In this document: one piece after another, positions 1-8,863 of the stretch
Layout of the letters: every line of letters begins with the position of its first letter
How positions within the stretch are numbered: the first letter of the stretch is position 1
DNA from: Variovorax paradoxus
Lineage (GTDB): Bacteria > Pseudomonadota > Gammaproteobacteria > Burkholderiales > Burkholderiaceae_C
Direction of reading: 5' to 3'
Assembly: GCF_022009635.1 (NCBI RefSeq)
Contig: NZ_CP091716.1
Coordinates: 7,806,501-7,870,500 of the forward strand
DNA: 64,000 nt
The notes under the pieces: model-generated
What the model was told of the DNA's origin: nothing
What the model saw: only the letters and a program-made list of their open reading frames with translations
Database searches by the model: none
Program-made: the position numbers and the translations under genes

Positions 1-783
1 ACCCAGCGCCGAACCGCGCACCATCGGCTTGATCGTGGCCTTGAACTCGTCCGACGTGGGCACCATCGATTTGAGCGTGACCTTCTCGGGCCGCTGGCTG
101 GTCTCCGCCGAGTTGATGCAGCGCACCACCTCCGCGACGCCGAACAGCCCCATGGCCAGTGCGATCAGGTTGATGCCGTCCATCAGTTCGGGCACGTCGA
201 AGCTGAAGCGCGCGACACCCGAATTCACATCGGTCCCGACCATGCCCAGCAGCAGGCCGAACACCACCATGCACAAGCCCTTGGCCGGCGAGCCCGAGGT
301 CATGGAGGACGCGGCGACCAGGCCCAGCACCATCATCGAGAAGAACTCGGCCGGGCCGAACTTCAACCCGATGCCGGCGATGGCCGGCGAGAACAGCACG
401 AGCAGGATCAGGCCCGACATCGCGCCCACCAGCGAGGCGATGGTGGTCACGAACAGCGCGACACCCGCCTTGCCCTTCTTGGTCATCGGATAGCCGTCGA
501 GGCAGGTGACCGCCGACGACGGCGTGCCCGGCAGGTTCAACAGAATGGAGGCCGTCGAGCCGCCGTACTGCGAGCCGTAGTAGACGCCGGCCAGCATGAT
601 GATCGCGGCGGTCGGCGGCATGTGATACGTGAGCGGCAGCAGCAGCGAGATGGCGGCCAGTGCGCCGATGCCGGGCAGCACGCCGACGATAGTCCCGAGG
701 AGAACCCCGAAGAAGCAGTAAGCGAGCGTGATGGGCTCGGCGGCGACTTGCAGGCCGAGCCAGAGATTGCTGAGAAGGTCCAT
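1..783 (-). CDS. tctA: TctA-type large membrane subunit of tripartite tricarboxylate transporter (3' part outside window)
   Basis: The reading frame starts at the ATG complementary to 781-783 and stays open to the window edge, giving the first 261 residues of a protein normally about 500 long. It begins MDLLSNLWLGLQVAAEP and carries the Gly-rich TctA signatures GVLPGIGALAA, YYGSQYGGSTASILLNLPG and DGYPMTKKGKAG, all inside hydrophobic segments. TctA is the main permease of the tripartite tricarboxylate transporter family, which takes up carboxylates delivered by a periplasmic Bug/TctC receptor. tctB lies 13 bases upstream on the same strand, so the two form one operon. The kinase/regulator pair at 2.1-4.2 kb resembles TctE/TctD and probably controls it. 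Confidence 0.93.
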   Translation of the reverse strand, partial: MDLLSNLWLGLQVAAEPITLAYCFFGVLLGTIVGVLPGIGALAAISLLLPLTYHMPPTAAIIMLAGVYYGSQYGGSTASILLNLPGTPSSAVTCLDGYPMTKKGKAGVALFVTTIASLVGAMSGLILLVLFSPAIAGIGLKFGPAEFFSMMVLGLVAASSMTSGSPAKGLCMVVFGLLLGMVGTDVNSGVARFSFDVPELMDGINLIALAMGLFGVAEVVRCINSAETSQRPEKVTLKSMVPTSDEFKATIKPMVRGSALG

Positions 784-796
784 GACGTGTCGGGAG

Positions 797-1243
797 TCAG
801 TTGCCCCAGGGCCAGATGGGAAGGCTCATTTGCAGAGCCAGGGGAAAGATCAGCGTGGTGAGCACGGCCACCACGGCGCAGACGATCAGCCGCGTGCGCA
901 AGGACATGACCGAAGGCACCAGCGCCAGCAACGCGGCCAGTGCGGAAGCAACCACCACGCCGACGCGCGGCAAGGTCCAGGCGAACACCAGCAGGCTGGC
1001 GATGGTCCAGCCCAGGTTGCCCCATTGCACGGTGACGGCCGCACCGCGGCGCCACCAGGCGGGCAGCGCCACCAGCAGGCCCAGCACCGCCAGCGTCCAG
1101 CCGAGCACCACCGGGAAGTAGCCGGGGCCCATGCGAGACGCGCTGCCGAAGTTGTAGCGACTGCCGTAGAGGGCGAAGAACAGGCCGGCCGCCACCATCA
1201 GCAGCCCTCCGATCAAGTCGTGAATGTCTCTCGTGATTTTCAT
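797..1243 (-). CDS. tctB: TctB-type small membrane subunit of tripartite tricarboxylate transporter
   Basis: A 148-residue protein with four hydrophobic segments (roughly residues 8-25, 38-58, 78-100 and 112-140), the usual TctB size and topology. The start MKITRDIHDLIGG is preferred over longer in-frame starts because TctB proteins begin just before the first membrane helix, and the upstream residues are Arg-rich and unlike the family. The motif RMGPGYFP at about residue 38 is typical of TctB. It precedes tctA in the same orientation with a 13-base gap. A Bug receptor is not adjacent, as is common in this group; candidates lie elsewhere in the window. Confidence 0.88.
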   Translation of the reverse strand: MKITRDIHDLIGGLLMVAAGLFFALYGSRYNFGSASRMGPGYFPVVLGWTLAVLGLLVALPAWWRRGAAVTVQWGNLGWTIASLLVFAWTLPRVGVVVASALAALLALVPSVMSLRTRLIVCAVVAVLTTLIFPLALQMSLPIWPWGN

Positions 1244-1578
1244 GTTGCGGGGAATGGAGTCCTCGGACCCTAGGGATGAAACAGGTCGACGCGCGAAGCG
1301 TCGGCGAAGCCCGCGCCGCGACGAGGCCGCGGCATGGGTCTGGCGCGAGCTTAGGTGGGGCTCCATGCCTGGACGGCGGCCATATGTATTGCAATATGTT
1401 GGACCGCGCGCTCGACACATTGCATTGCAAGACATGCGCGCCGCGCGCATCGGTTCGTTTCGCATCGGCGATAGATTCGGTTCTTGCCGATGCCATCGAT
1501 CACACACTTCCACTGCGCACGCCCATGAGCGTGCGAACCTGCGACAACGCCGAAGCGCATGAGCGTTCCGGCGAGGGC
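1244..1578. promoter_or_regulatory. 335-bp divergent intergenic region between tctBA and the TctB-like gene
   Basis: No gene is seen here. Within GC-rich DNA there is one AT-richer patch at 1381-1431. It holds the dyad CATAT-N8-ATATG (1381-1398) with the inner palindrome ATTGCAAT, and a second related motif ATTGCATTGCAA (1419-1430). These could be binding sites for the TctD-like response regulator encoded at 3520-4242; that assignment is inference. Confidence 0.4.
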
Positions 1579-2064
1579 ATGCGCTTCGATCGGCCGGTCG
1601 AATTCCTCTCGGGCGCAGCCTTCAGCGCCTTCGGCATTTCCTTTGCCTGCGGCGCCAGTGTCTTCAACGCCGCGCCTGCGATCCCGGGGGCCGGTGTCTA
1701 CCTGCCGCTGCTGTCGGGCCTGCTCGTCGCACTCACGGGCAACCTCGTCATCCTGAGATCGCTGTCGCTCGGGCGGTTGTATGTCGGGCCGTTCAAGAGC
1801 ACCGGCCGGGCTCTGCTCTGGATACTGCTCGGCAATCTTGTCTTCGCCGCGGCGCTGGGTGCGTGGGCCGCGACGGGACTGCCCACGCTCGGACTGTTCG
1901 GCGGCATCTACGTTGCCTGCTTTGCCGTCTGGCTCGCGGGCCGGGATGTTCGGCCAAGGATCTTCGCGGGCCTTGCCGCGGCGCTGGTGTTCGGCAGCTA
2001 CCTGGCCCTGGTGGTGGCGCTCGGCCTCGAGCTGCCCGTGTGGCCCACCTTTGCGCACCTGTGA
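1579..2064 (+). CDS. TctB-like four-helix membrane protein
   Basis: A 161-residue hydrophobic protein with about four membrane segments. The start MRFDRPVEFLSG matches the short charged N-terminus of TctB proteins just before helix 1; the frame is open far upstream, so an earlier start such as 1525 cannot be excluded. It resembles the TctB family in length and topology but lacks the clear GPGYFP signature of the neighbouring tctB. It diverges from tctBA and converges on the sensor kinase gene with a 14-base gap. It may be a spare small subunit for the same permease; this is inference. Confidence 0.62.
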   Translation: MRFDRPVEFLSGAAFSAFGISFACGASVFNAAPAIPGAGVYLPLLSGLLVALTGNLVILRSLSLGRLYVGPFKSTGRALLWILLGNLVFAAALGAWAATGLPTLGLFGGIYVACFAVWLAGRDVRPRIFAGLAAALVFGSYLALVVALGLELPVWPTFAHL

Positions 2065-2078
2065 GGGCTGCGCTCCTG

Positions 2079-3539
2079 CTACCTTGGGCGCCGGGGCAGT
2101 ATCAGCAGCGCTTCCAGGCCGCCCTCGCTGCGGTTGCGCAGCGTGATCGATCCGTCATGGGCCGTCGCAATCGAACGTGCGATCGACAAGCCCAGGCCGG
2201 TTCCGCCCGACGCCAGGTTGCGCGATTCCTCGAGCCGCAGAAAGGGCTCGAACACCTGCTCCAGCGACGCCTCGGGAATGCCCGGCCCCGTGTCTTCGAT
2301 GCGGATGCGCAATGCCTGCGCCGAGTCCTCGATGCGGACATGCGCCGCGCTGCCATAGCGGATCGCGTTCTCGATCAGGTTCTGCACACAACGCCGAAGG
2401 CTGGTGGCATAGGCAGGCAGCGGATCGCGCGCCTGTCCCTGGAGCGTGACCACCCCGCCGGTCTCCTCGAAATCCGCACGCAGGCCGGCCAGCAGGCTGT
2501 TCACGTCCACCGATTGCCGGGGCTCGCTGCGGTCTTCGCCGCGGATGTAATCCAGGGTCGAGGCGATCAGCGACTCCATATCGCCCAGGTCCTTGCGGAA
2601 CTTGTCCTGCATCTCTCCGGGCGGCAGGAACTCGGCGCGCAGCCGCAGGCGAGTGATGGGCGAGCGAAGGTCGTGCGACACCGCGGCCAGGAAGCGCGTG
2701 CGCTCGCCGATGTCCTGGATCAGCCGCCGCTGCATGAGGTTGAACGTGCGCGCCGCCTGGCGAACCTCGCGCGGACCGCCTTCGGCCAGCGGCGGGCTGT
2801 GCAGGTCGCGGCCCAGCGCATCGGCCGCGTCGGCCAGCCGTCGCAAGGGCCTGAGCGCCAGGCGCACCGCGACCAGCGCAATCGCGACGAACACCATGAT
2901 GCGCAGCACATAGATGCGCAGCACGTAGTCGGCCACGATGCTGAAGGGCTTGGCCTCGATGCCGCCCTGCGCTTCGGACGCCATGACCTCGATCCACTGG
3001 TGGGACTGGCTGGGTAACTGCAGCGCGATGCGGAAATGCCCGACCGGCTCGCGCGCATTCAGCAATGCCCAGACGTTCGCCGACTTTCCGGCATCGTCGG
3101 CCAGTTCGGCCGACAGCAGCGTCGCGTCGACACCGCTGCCCAGGCGGTCGCTCAGCGACTGGCTCAGGATGTCCTGCACGGCTTCCAGCGTGTTGTCGGG
3201 GCGGGGCATGCCGGGCATCGGACCGTCGCGCAATGCGAGCCTGAAGCTGTCGGAACCCAGGTGCGGCAGGGTCTGCGGCACCGACTCCAGCGGCAGCCCC
3301 CGCAGGATGCGCAGGGTGTCGGCCAGCTGGATCGACACCAGGCGAATCGGCATCTCCATCGCATGGCGGTAGCGCATGTCGAACCACACCGAGCTGGTCA
3401 AGGCTTGCGCGGCCAGCATACCCAGCACGAGGATCAGCGCGAGCCGTCCTCCCAGCGACCCCGGCCAGGGCCGCCAGCGCCGCCAGCGCGCCTGCCCGGC
3501 CGCGCCGTCGCCGTCCACCTCAGTGCTCCTCGACCGCAT
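2079..3539 (-). CDS. Two-component sensor histidine kinase, TctE-like
   Basis: A 486-residue inner-membrane kinase. An N-terminal membrane helix lies at about residues 28-50, a periplasmic sensor of about 150 residues follows, then a second helix near 205-225. A HAMP-like segment leads to the H-box AVSHDLRSPITRLR (phospho-acceptor His near residue 290). The catalytic domain shows the N-box LIENAIRYG, the D-box IEDTGPGIP and the G-box GGTGLGLSIA. It overlaps the response regulator gene by 20 bases, so the pair is translationally coupled, with the regulator first. Proximity to tctBA suggests that it senses a carboxylate and activates the transporter, as TctE/TctD does; the ligand is unknown. 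Confidence 0.9.
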   Translation of the reverse strand: MRSRSTEVDGDGAAGQARWRRWRPWPGSLGGRLALILVLGMLAAQALTSSVWFDMRYRHAMEMPIRLVSIQLADTLRILRGLPLESVPQTLPHLGSDSFRLALRDGPMPGMPRPDNTLEAVQDILSQSLSDRLGSGVDATLLSAELADDAGKSANVWALLNAREPVGHFRIALQLPSQSHQWIEVMASEAQGGIEAKPFSIVADYVLRIYVLRIMVFVAIALVAVRLALRPLRRLADAADALGRDLHSPPLAEGGPREVRQAARTFNLMQRRLIQDIGERTRFLAAVSHDLRSPITRLRLRAEFLPPGEMQDKFRKDLGDMESLIASTLDYIRGEDRSEPRQSVDVNSLLAGLRADFEETGGVVTLQGQARDPLPAYATSLRRCVQNLIENAIRYGSAAHVRIEDSAQALRIRIEDTGPGIPEASLEQVFEPFLRLEESRNLASGGTGLGLSIARSIATAHDGSITLRNRSEGGLEALLILPRRPR

Positions 3540-4242
3540 CGACCGCCATCACATAGCCCGCATGCCGCACCGTGCGGATCATCCTTGGCATGCGCGCGTC
3601 ATCTTCGAGGCTCACGCGCAGCCGGCTGATGCACACGTCGATGGCACGGTCGAACGGCGCGCGCTCCTTGCCGAACGCGTGCTCGATGAGGAAGTCGCGG
3701 CTCAGCGTGCGATGGGTGTTCTGCAGCAGCAGCCGCAGCACCCGGTAATCGGAGCCGCCCAGAGGCACGACCACCCGTTTGGGCGACAGCAGCTGATGCG
3801 TGCGCGTGTCGAGTTGCCATTCGGCAAAGCGCACCGTCGTGGCCCGCTCCGCTTCGCAGGAGGGCGGAAAGCTGTGGATGCGTCGCAGCACGACCTTGAT
3901 GCGCGCCAGCAGCTCGCGCGGGTCGAAGGGCTTGGGCAGGTAGTCGTCCGCGCCCATTTCCAGGCCGATGATGCGGTCGAGCAAGGCGCCGCGCGCCGTC
4001 AGAAGAATGACGGGCGGCCCGCCCCTGGCATGCAGGTCGCGGCACAGCGAGAGCCCGTCTTCGCCCGGCATCATCACGTCGAGCACGACCAGCGAGATCG
4101 ACTGCTGGCCGAGTTGCCGGTGCATCTCGGCGCCGCTCGATGCGGCCGCGACCTTGTAGCCGGCGTGGGTCAGATAGTCCGACAGCAATTGCCGGATGTC
4201 GGCGTCGTCATCGACGACAAGAATTCGTTCAATCGCTTGCAT
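3520..4242 (-). CDS. OmpR-family response regulator, TctD-like
   Basis: A 240-residue receiver/winged-helix regulator. The start MQAIERILVVDDDAD is chosen because the receiver begins there; the open frame upstream is Arg-rich and has no counterpart in the family. The acidic pocket DDD, the phospho-acceptor Asp in LVVLDVMMPGEDG, Thr in LLTARG and Lys in LPKPFDPREL are all present. The C-terminal domain ends with the wing RTVRHAGYVM. It is the first gene of a two-gene operon with the kinase. The likely targets are the tctBA and TctB-like promoters about 2 kb away; this is inference. Confidence 0.92.
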   Translation of the reverse strand: MQAIERILVVDDDADIRQLLSDYLTHAGYKVAAASSGAEMHRQLGQQSISLVVLDVMMPGEDGLSLCRDLHARGGPPVILLTARGALLDRIIGLEMGADDYLPKPFDPRELLARIKVVLRRIHSFPPSCEAERATTVRFAEWQLDTRTHQLLSPKRVVVPLGGSDYRVLRLLLQNTHRTLSRDFLIEHAFGKERAPFDRAIDVCISRLRVSLEDDARMPRMIRTVRHAGYVMAVDAVEEH

Positions 4243-4365
4243 GGACAAGGGGAGGACGGGCGTTGAAGCATGGCCCTGCGACGCCGTGACCGGGTCGATG
4301 GATCGAGTGCGCCGCGGGCGCAGGACCATTTTTAACTGGCTCCCCCGCAGAAGCGGGCGACGCCC

Positions 4366-4480
4366 CTATGCCATCGAGGGCGATGCGTTGGAGACACTCG
4401 CCCACTGCACGGCCGGCGGCACGTGTTCAGCAAGGAATTCGGCGAACGCCCGCACGGAAGGCAGCAGGCCGCGCCGGCGG
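4366..4480 (-). pseudogene. LysR-type regulator, C-terminal remnant
   Basis: On the minus strand a short stretch reads LLPSVRAFAEFLAEHVPP and stops at 4366. This looks like the last helix of a LysR effector domain (usual form RVRAFIDFLxE). Upstream of about 4480 the homology ends and the plus strand turns into tannase sequence. Only about 35 codons remain, so the gene is dead. The match is short and judged by eye, hence the low confidence. Confidence 0.35.
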
Positions 4481-4489
4481 TGTGGGCGA

Positions 4490-4997
4490 GCGGAACCGAC
4501 GACGGCCGCCAATCGGCCATCGACTACGCCTATGCCGCAGGCGGCACCACGGTGCGTTTCGGCAAGGCGGTCACGAAGGCGTTCTTCGGCAAGGCGCCGA
4601 GCCACAGCTACTTCAACGGCTGCTCCAACGGCGGGCGCAATGCCTACATCGCCGCGCAACGCTGGCCCGATGAATTCGACGGCATCGTCGCGGGGTGCGA
4701 GACCATGGACATGGCGGGGCAGACCAGCGGGTGGCTGCGCGCGGCATCGTTCACAGGCACGCCGGCGGCGCTGAGCCCCGCCCAGACCGGCGCGGCCTAT
4801 GCTGCGGCGCTGTCGGCATGCGATGCGCTCGACGGCGCGACCGACAACCTCATCGGCCGCCGTCATGGGTTGGGTCGAGAACGGCGTTGCACGTTGGCGG
4901 AACGAACCGCAGCATGCCCGTATGCCAGTATCCGAAGTACCCCAGGTACAACGGCGCGGGCGATGTGAACGCGGCCGCGAGCTACACCTGCAGCTGA
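4490..4997 (+). pseudogene. Tannase/feruloyl esterase family, decayed remnant
   Basis: The segment encoding IDYAYAAGGTTVRFGK, then the nucleophile elbow YFNGCSNGGR and RWPDEFDGIVAG, is clearly tannase/feruloyl esterase; Ser in GCSNGGR is the catalytic serine. The N-terminal third is missing. After about 4858 the frame changes and a large internal part, including the catalytic Asp/His region, is gone. The family's last residues then reappear in another frame as VCQYPKYPRYNGAGD followed by AASYTC and a stop at 4997. Full-length members have about 500-600 residues and are secreted. The copy cannot be functional. Confidence 0.75.
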
Positions 4998-5091
4998 CAT
5001 GAGGTCGCCGCGCTTCGCCTCAACGACAGCTTCAACGTGCGCAAGGCGGACAACTTCGCGGAGGCATTGCCGCGCGTGCTTCCGGTCAAGC

Positions 5092-5439
5092 TCAGGAAGA
5101 GTGCAGGCGGCGGTGGTCCGACGGAGATCGTGATGGCCCGGTGAGCCGTCCCGGCGCGTGGCGACTGGGCCGGTGTGCCTGCAGGTTGCGCAAGTCCACC
5201 TGCATGCCCGTGCTCTCCTGCTGTTCATGCAGCCATTGCACGAGGCGCTCGGCGCGCCGGACGCCGATGCCCCGCACCGGATACCACCAGGTCATTCCCG
5301 TGTCGTTGATCCGTTGCACCAACTGCCTCAGCGTGCCGAAGCCCGCTTGTTCAAGTCGTTCGGACAACAAGGGGTCGAACCAGGCGGCCACACTGTCGTG
5401 TGCCTGCGGCGCGTTGTCGAGCGATTGAAGCGTGTCCAT
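5092..5439 (-). pseudogene. Remnant of DUF3701-type N-terminal domain of a phage-like tyrosine recombinase
   Basis: The residues MDTLQSLDNAPQAHDSVAAWF and the following LSERLEQAGFGTLRQLVQRI, WWYPVRGIGVRRAERL, look like the N-terminal DUF3701 domain found on some Burkholderiales phage-integrase proteins. It ends in a dyad Gly-Ile-Gly helix-hairpin-helix pattern. No catalytic Arg/His/Arg/Tyr domain follows; the frame runs into unrelated sequence and stops at 5092. The frame is also open upstream to 5712 without recognisable homology. It is a remnant beside other truncated genes, so an old recombination scar is likely. The family call is from memory of the motif pattern. Confidence 0.5.
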
Positions 5440-5816
5440 GCGGTGTCCCTGCGCGATGTGTGACAGCCCCCGGCGCGCGTGTGACGGTGGTCTCCCGCGG
5501 CCAGGGGATCCCTGTTTCTTTGCACGGGCCGTGCCAGATGCCGACGCGTTGATCCACAAGGACATTCCTGGCACTCCGGCCGGCTGGTGTCGACCATTCA
5601 GACAAATCGCGCGCCCAATATCCGGACACGTGTACGGCAGACGAACAGGGTTTACCAGAATACTCATGCCAGAAGCAGTCGACTCGGGGAGCCGTTGTGC
5701 CGACGCTGGCATGTGGGTCCGGCATACTGACGCGCCCTGCGGGAGGGGCCATTCGATCGAATGATTCCCGCCCCGCTGGGCGCAGAACCGTCCGGCAACC
5801 TGACCCTCCCCGCGCC
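5440..5816. other. 377-bp stretch without a recognisable gene
   Basis: This lies between the integrase remnant and the LysR gene. The minus frame of the integrase remnant stays open through most of it but shows no family motif. The part nearest 5816 must carry the LysR promoter. No clear dyad was seen. Confidence 0.4.
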
Positions 5817-6710
5817 ATGCAATTCAAATGGATGGAAGACTTCATCGTGCTGGCGCAGACGCGCAGCTTCACCCGCGCCGCCGAACTGCGGCACGTGACG
5901 CATCCGGCCTTCGGGCGCCGCATCCGGGCGCTGGAGTCGTGGGCGGGCACGCCGCTCGTCGAACGCGCCAGCACGCCGGTGGCGCTCACGCCGGCCGGCG
6001 AGAGCTTCCTGGAGAACGCCACCCAGATGGTGCGCGGCGTCGACAGCGCGCGCGAGGAAATCCACACAGTGGCCGGCCGCGAGGCCCGCACGGTAACGCT
6101 GGTCACGGGCCGTACGCTCGCTCGCACGGTCATGGCCGACTGGCTGGTACGGCTGCAGCCGGTGCTGCGCGGCGGCGAGGTGCGCGTGCTGACCGGTGCG
6201 TTGGCCGAGACAGTACGCATGCTGGAACATAACGAAGTCGACTTCTCGCTGATCTTTCATCACGCCGCACTCACCTTCCGCCTCGACGGACGGCAGTTCG
6301 CGCATGTCACGGTGGCGTCCGACAAGCTGGTGCCGGTGTCGCGCGCCGATGCGCAAGGTCGACCGGCGCACAGCTTCGAGGCGCCCGGCGAGGTGCCCTT
6401 TCTCTCGTATGTGCGAACGCTGGCCATGGGCCGCCTGGTAGAAGATCTGCTGGCCCACAACCCGCATGCGCCACGCCTGAAGCGCCACATCGAATGCGAC
6501 TCGGCCGACGCGCTCTACGAGTACGTGCTGCGTGGCCTTGGCGTGGCTTGGCTGCCGTGGTCGATGGTGCAGGCCGATTGCAAGGCCGGCCGTCTGGTGC
6601 CCACGGGTGGCCGCCGCATGGAGGTGCGCTTCGAGGTGCGGCTCTACAGGCCCAAGCGCCGCCTGGGCACGCTGGCCGAAGACGTTTGGCGCGCCATGGG
6701 GACACGCTGA
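5817..6710 (+). CDS. LysR-family transcriptional regulator
   Basis: A 297-residue LysR regulator. The start MQFKWMEDFIVLAQTRSF places the helix-turn-helix at residues 4-62 as usual for the family; upstream codons in frame have no homology. The DNA-binding part has the FxRAAExxxVTHPAFGRRI pattern with the unusual Pro-Ala in the recognition helix, seen in a LysR subgroup where THPAFGRRI replaces TQPAVSRQI. The effector domain ends near residue 290. It is followed 99 bases downstream by a Bug receptor and deacylase gene in the same direction, the probable targets. The ligand is unknown. Confidence 0.88.
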   Translation: MQFKWMEDFIVLAQTRSFTRAAELRHVTHPAFGRRIRALESWAGTPLVERASTPVALTPAGESFLENATQMVRGVDSAREEIHTVAGREARTVTLVTGRTLARTVMADWLVRLQPVLRGGEVRVLTGALAETVRMLEHNEVDFSLIFHHAALTFRLDGRQFAHVTVASDKLVPVSRADAQGRPAHSFEAPGEVPFLSYVRTLAMGRLVEDLLAHNPHAPRLKRHIECDSADALYEYVLRGLGVAWLPWSMVQADCKAGRLVPTGGRRMEVRFEVRLYRPKRRLGTLAEDVWRAMGTR

Positions 6711-6809
6711 GCCGAATCCAATCAGCACGGGTTGGTGCCAGCTTGGCACCACGGCCGAGGGCGCGGCTTCGCAGAATTCGCGGATTCCTTCTCCAACCCT
6801 GAGGCCGCG

Positions 6810-7790
6810 ATGTATCTTCCCCGTGTTTTCACCCGCTCTCTGGCCTGGTGCCTGTGCGGCCTGGCTGTGTCAGCCATGGCGCCCGCCCTGGCCGACACCT
6901 ATCCCGGCAAGCCCATCACGCTGGTGGTCGGCTACCCGCCCGGCGGATCGACCGACCTGACCGGACGCGCGCTGGGGGTGGAGCTGTCGCACCGCCTGGG
7001 CGTGCCGGTGATCGTCGACAACGTGGGCGGCGCCGGGGGTGTCATCGGTGCACAGAAGGTGGTCAACGCCGCACCCGACGGCTACACGCTGCTCGTGGGA
7101 GCCAACAACGAGATCGCCATCAGCAGGCTGGTGAATGCCAGCGTGCGCTACGAACCGAAGGACTTCACCCCGATCGGCCTGATTGCCTCGCAGCCACTGG
7201 TGCTGGTGGCGGCACCGGCGGCGGGCGTGAAGAACGCGGGCGAGTTCCTTGCGCTGCTGAAGAAGAGCCCAGGCAGGTACAGCTACGGCAGCTCGGGCGT
7301 CGGCACCTCGCTGCACCTGGCCGGCGAGATGGTCAAGCAACAGGGGGGCGTTGCCATGACGCACGTGCCCTATCGCGGCGTGGCGCCGCTCACCAACGAC
7401 CTGCTGGGCGGCAACATCGACTTCGGCGTGTTCGTGCTGTCGAGCGCGCTGCCCTACATTCGCAGCGGCAAGATGGTGGCGCTGGGCACCACGGAGGCCA
7501 AGCGCTCGGCCATCACGCCCGACCTGCCGGCGCTGGGCGAGACGCCGGCACTGAAGAGCATCGACATCGGCGTGTGGTTTGCGCTGATGGGCCCTGCGAA
7601 GATGCCGGAGCCGGTGGTGGCGCGCCTGAGAAAAGCGCTGGACGAGACGCTGCAGTCGCCCGACTTCCGCCGGAAGATGGAGGCCACCAGCTCGGTCGTC
7701 CCACTGGCGCCCTTGGACATCGAGCGCTTCCTGGCCGCTGAAACCGCCAAATACCGGAACATCGTGCAATTCGCCAACATCAAGGAATGA
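6810..7790 (+). CDS. Bug/TctC family periplasmic solute-binding protein
   Basis: A 326-residue secreted receptor. The signal peptide occupies about residues 1-30, with a hydrophobic core and the likely cleavage AMAPALA-DTYPGKPI. The mature part has the family hallmarks VVGYPPGGSTDLTGRAL, DNVGGAGGVIGAQKV, AAPDGYTLLVG and HVPYRGVAPLTNDLLGG. Bug proteins bind carboxylates or related small molecules, for TctAB-like permeases or for sensing. Its stop overlaps the start of the deacylase gene (ATGA), showing translational coupling and suggesting that the bound solute is an N-acyl or ester compound handled by that enzyme; the second point is inference. Confidence 0.92.
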   Translation: MYLPRVFTRSLAWCLCGLAVSAMAPALADTYPGKPITLVVGYPPGGSTDLTGRALGVELSHRLGVPVIVDNVGGAGGVIGAQKVVNAAPDGYTLLVGANNEIAISRLVNASVRYEPKDFTPIGLIASQPLVLVAAPAAGVKNAGEFLALLKKSPGRYSYGSSGVGTSLHLAGEMVKQQGGVAMTHVPYRGVAPLTNDLLGGNIDFGVFVLSSALPYIRSGKMVALGTTEAKRSAITPDLPALGETPALKSIDIGVWFALMGPAKMPEPVVARLRKALDETLQSPDFRRKMEATSSVVPLAPLDIERFLAAETAKYRNIVQFANIKE

Positions 7791-8764
7791 GCTTGTCCGC
7801 GTCCACATTCGAACTTCTCCCCCCCGACATTTCCGCCTGGCGCGCCGGCAACAGCGGCACCGAGGGCGTCTGGCATTTCGACTCCGGTCAGGCCGGCCCT
7901 CGCGTGATGATCAGCGCGCTGGTGCACGGCAACGAAGTGTGCGGCGCCTGGGCGCTCAAGGGCCTGCTGGACGCCGCCGTGCGCCCGCAGCGCGGCAGCC
8001 TGACGCTGGCCTTCTGCAACCTGGAGGCCTTCGACAGCTTCGACCCGGCCGATACCGACGCCTCGCGCTTCGTGGATGAGGACCTCAATCGCCAGTGGTC
8101 CGTCGACCGCCTCGAGGCCGGCGGCACGCGCGAACGCCGCCGCGCCGCGGCCTTGGAGCCGCACGTGGCGCAGGCCGACTGGCTGCTCGACCTGCATTCG
8201 ATGCACGAGCCCTCCGCTCCGCTCACGCTCACCGGCATGCAGCCGCGCAACCTCGCGCTGGCGCGGCAGTTGCGCAGCCCCGAGCACATCGTGATCGACG
8301 CGGGCCACAAGGACGGCGTGCGCATGCGCGACTTCGGCCGCTTCGGCGCGCCCGACGCCGACTCGCGCAGCGATGCACTGGCGCTGCTGGTCGAATGCGG
8401 CTTTCATGGCGACCCGGCCAGCCGCACCGTTGCGCAGGACCAGTGCGCCCGCTTCCTGCGCGCAGCAGGCACGCTCGACGACGCAGCCATTGCCAAGGCA
8501 TTGCCCGGCTGGCTGCAGCCCGATGCGCCGCGCCAATGGGCGCTGGACGTCACCGGCCCGGTGGTTGCGCGCGGCGAGGACTTCCGCTTCGCCCGCCCGT
8601 TCATCGGCCTGGAGGTGATCGCGCAGGCCGGCACCGTGATCGGCTGGAACGAGGGCGAGCCCGTGGCCACACCCTATGACGACTGCGTTCTCGTCATGCC
8701 CTCGACCCGCCAGGCCAGACCCGGCGTGACGGTGGTCCGGTACGCGCGCCGCCGGCTGCTCTGA
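7787..8764 (+). CDS. Succinylglutamate desuccinylase/aspartoacylase (AstE/AspA) family zinc hydrolase
   Basis: A 325-residue enzyme of the M14-like AstE/AspA family, which removes acyl groups from N-acyl amino acids. Zinc ligands appear as His and Glu in SALVHGNEVCG (near residue 45) and His in LLDLHSMHEP (near residue 130). The substrate-binding DEDLNRQW follows the family pattern, and the general-base Glu is in LLVECGFHGDP. The start overlaps the Bug receptor stop by four bases. There is no arginine succinyltransferase pathway nearby, so the substrate is probably not succinylglutamate but whatever the receptor brings in. A hairpin follows the stop. Confidence 0.85.
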   Translation: MSLSASTFELLPPDISAWRAGNSGTEGVWHFDSGQAGPRVMISALVHGNEVCGAWALKGLLDAAVRPQRGSLTLAFCNLEAFDSFDPADTDASRFVDEDLNRQWSVDRLEAGGTRERRRAAALEPHVAQADWLLDLHSMHEPSAPLTLTGMQPRNLALARQLRSPEHIVIDAGHKDGVRMRDFGRFGAPDADSRSDALALLVECGFHGDPASRTVAQDQCARFLRAAGTLDDAAIAKALPGWLQPDAPRQWALDVTGPVVARGEDFRFARPFIGLEVIAQAGTVIGWNEGEPVATPYDDCVLVMPSTRQARPGVTVVRYARRRLL

Positions 8765-8772
8765 GTCGGGTT

Positions 8773-8798
8773 GAGATCGGGCGCAACGCCCCGATCTC
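8773..8798 (+). terminator. Hairpin, possible terminator after the AstE-like gene
   Basis: An inverted repeat starts eight bases after the stop: GAGATCGGGCG, loop CAA, then CGCCCCGATCTC with a single bulged C. The stem is long and GC-rich, but only two T follow, so termination may be partial. It sits between the deacylase gene and the helicase gene. Confidence 0.55.
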
Positions 8799-8863
8799 TT
8801 CAGCCAATACCTGCCGCGTGCCGCATTTGCACTCGCCAGGCGCCTGCCGTAGCCTTTGTTCCC

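Noticed and set aside
4998..5145. Plus-strand frame with LRLNDSFNVRKADNFAEALPR after the tannase remnant
   Set aside because: It could be debris from another gene, but no family was recognised and no start or ribosome site is convincing.
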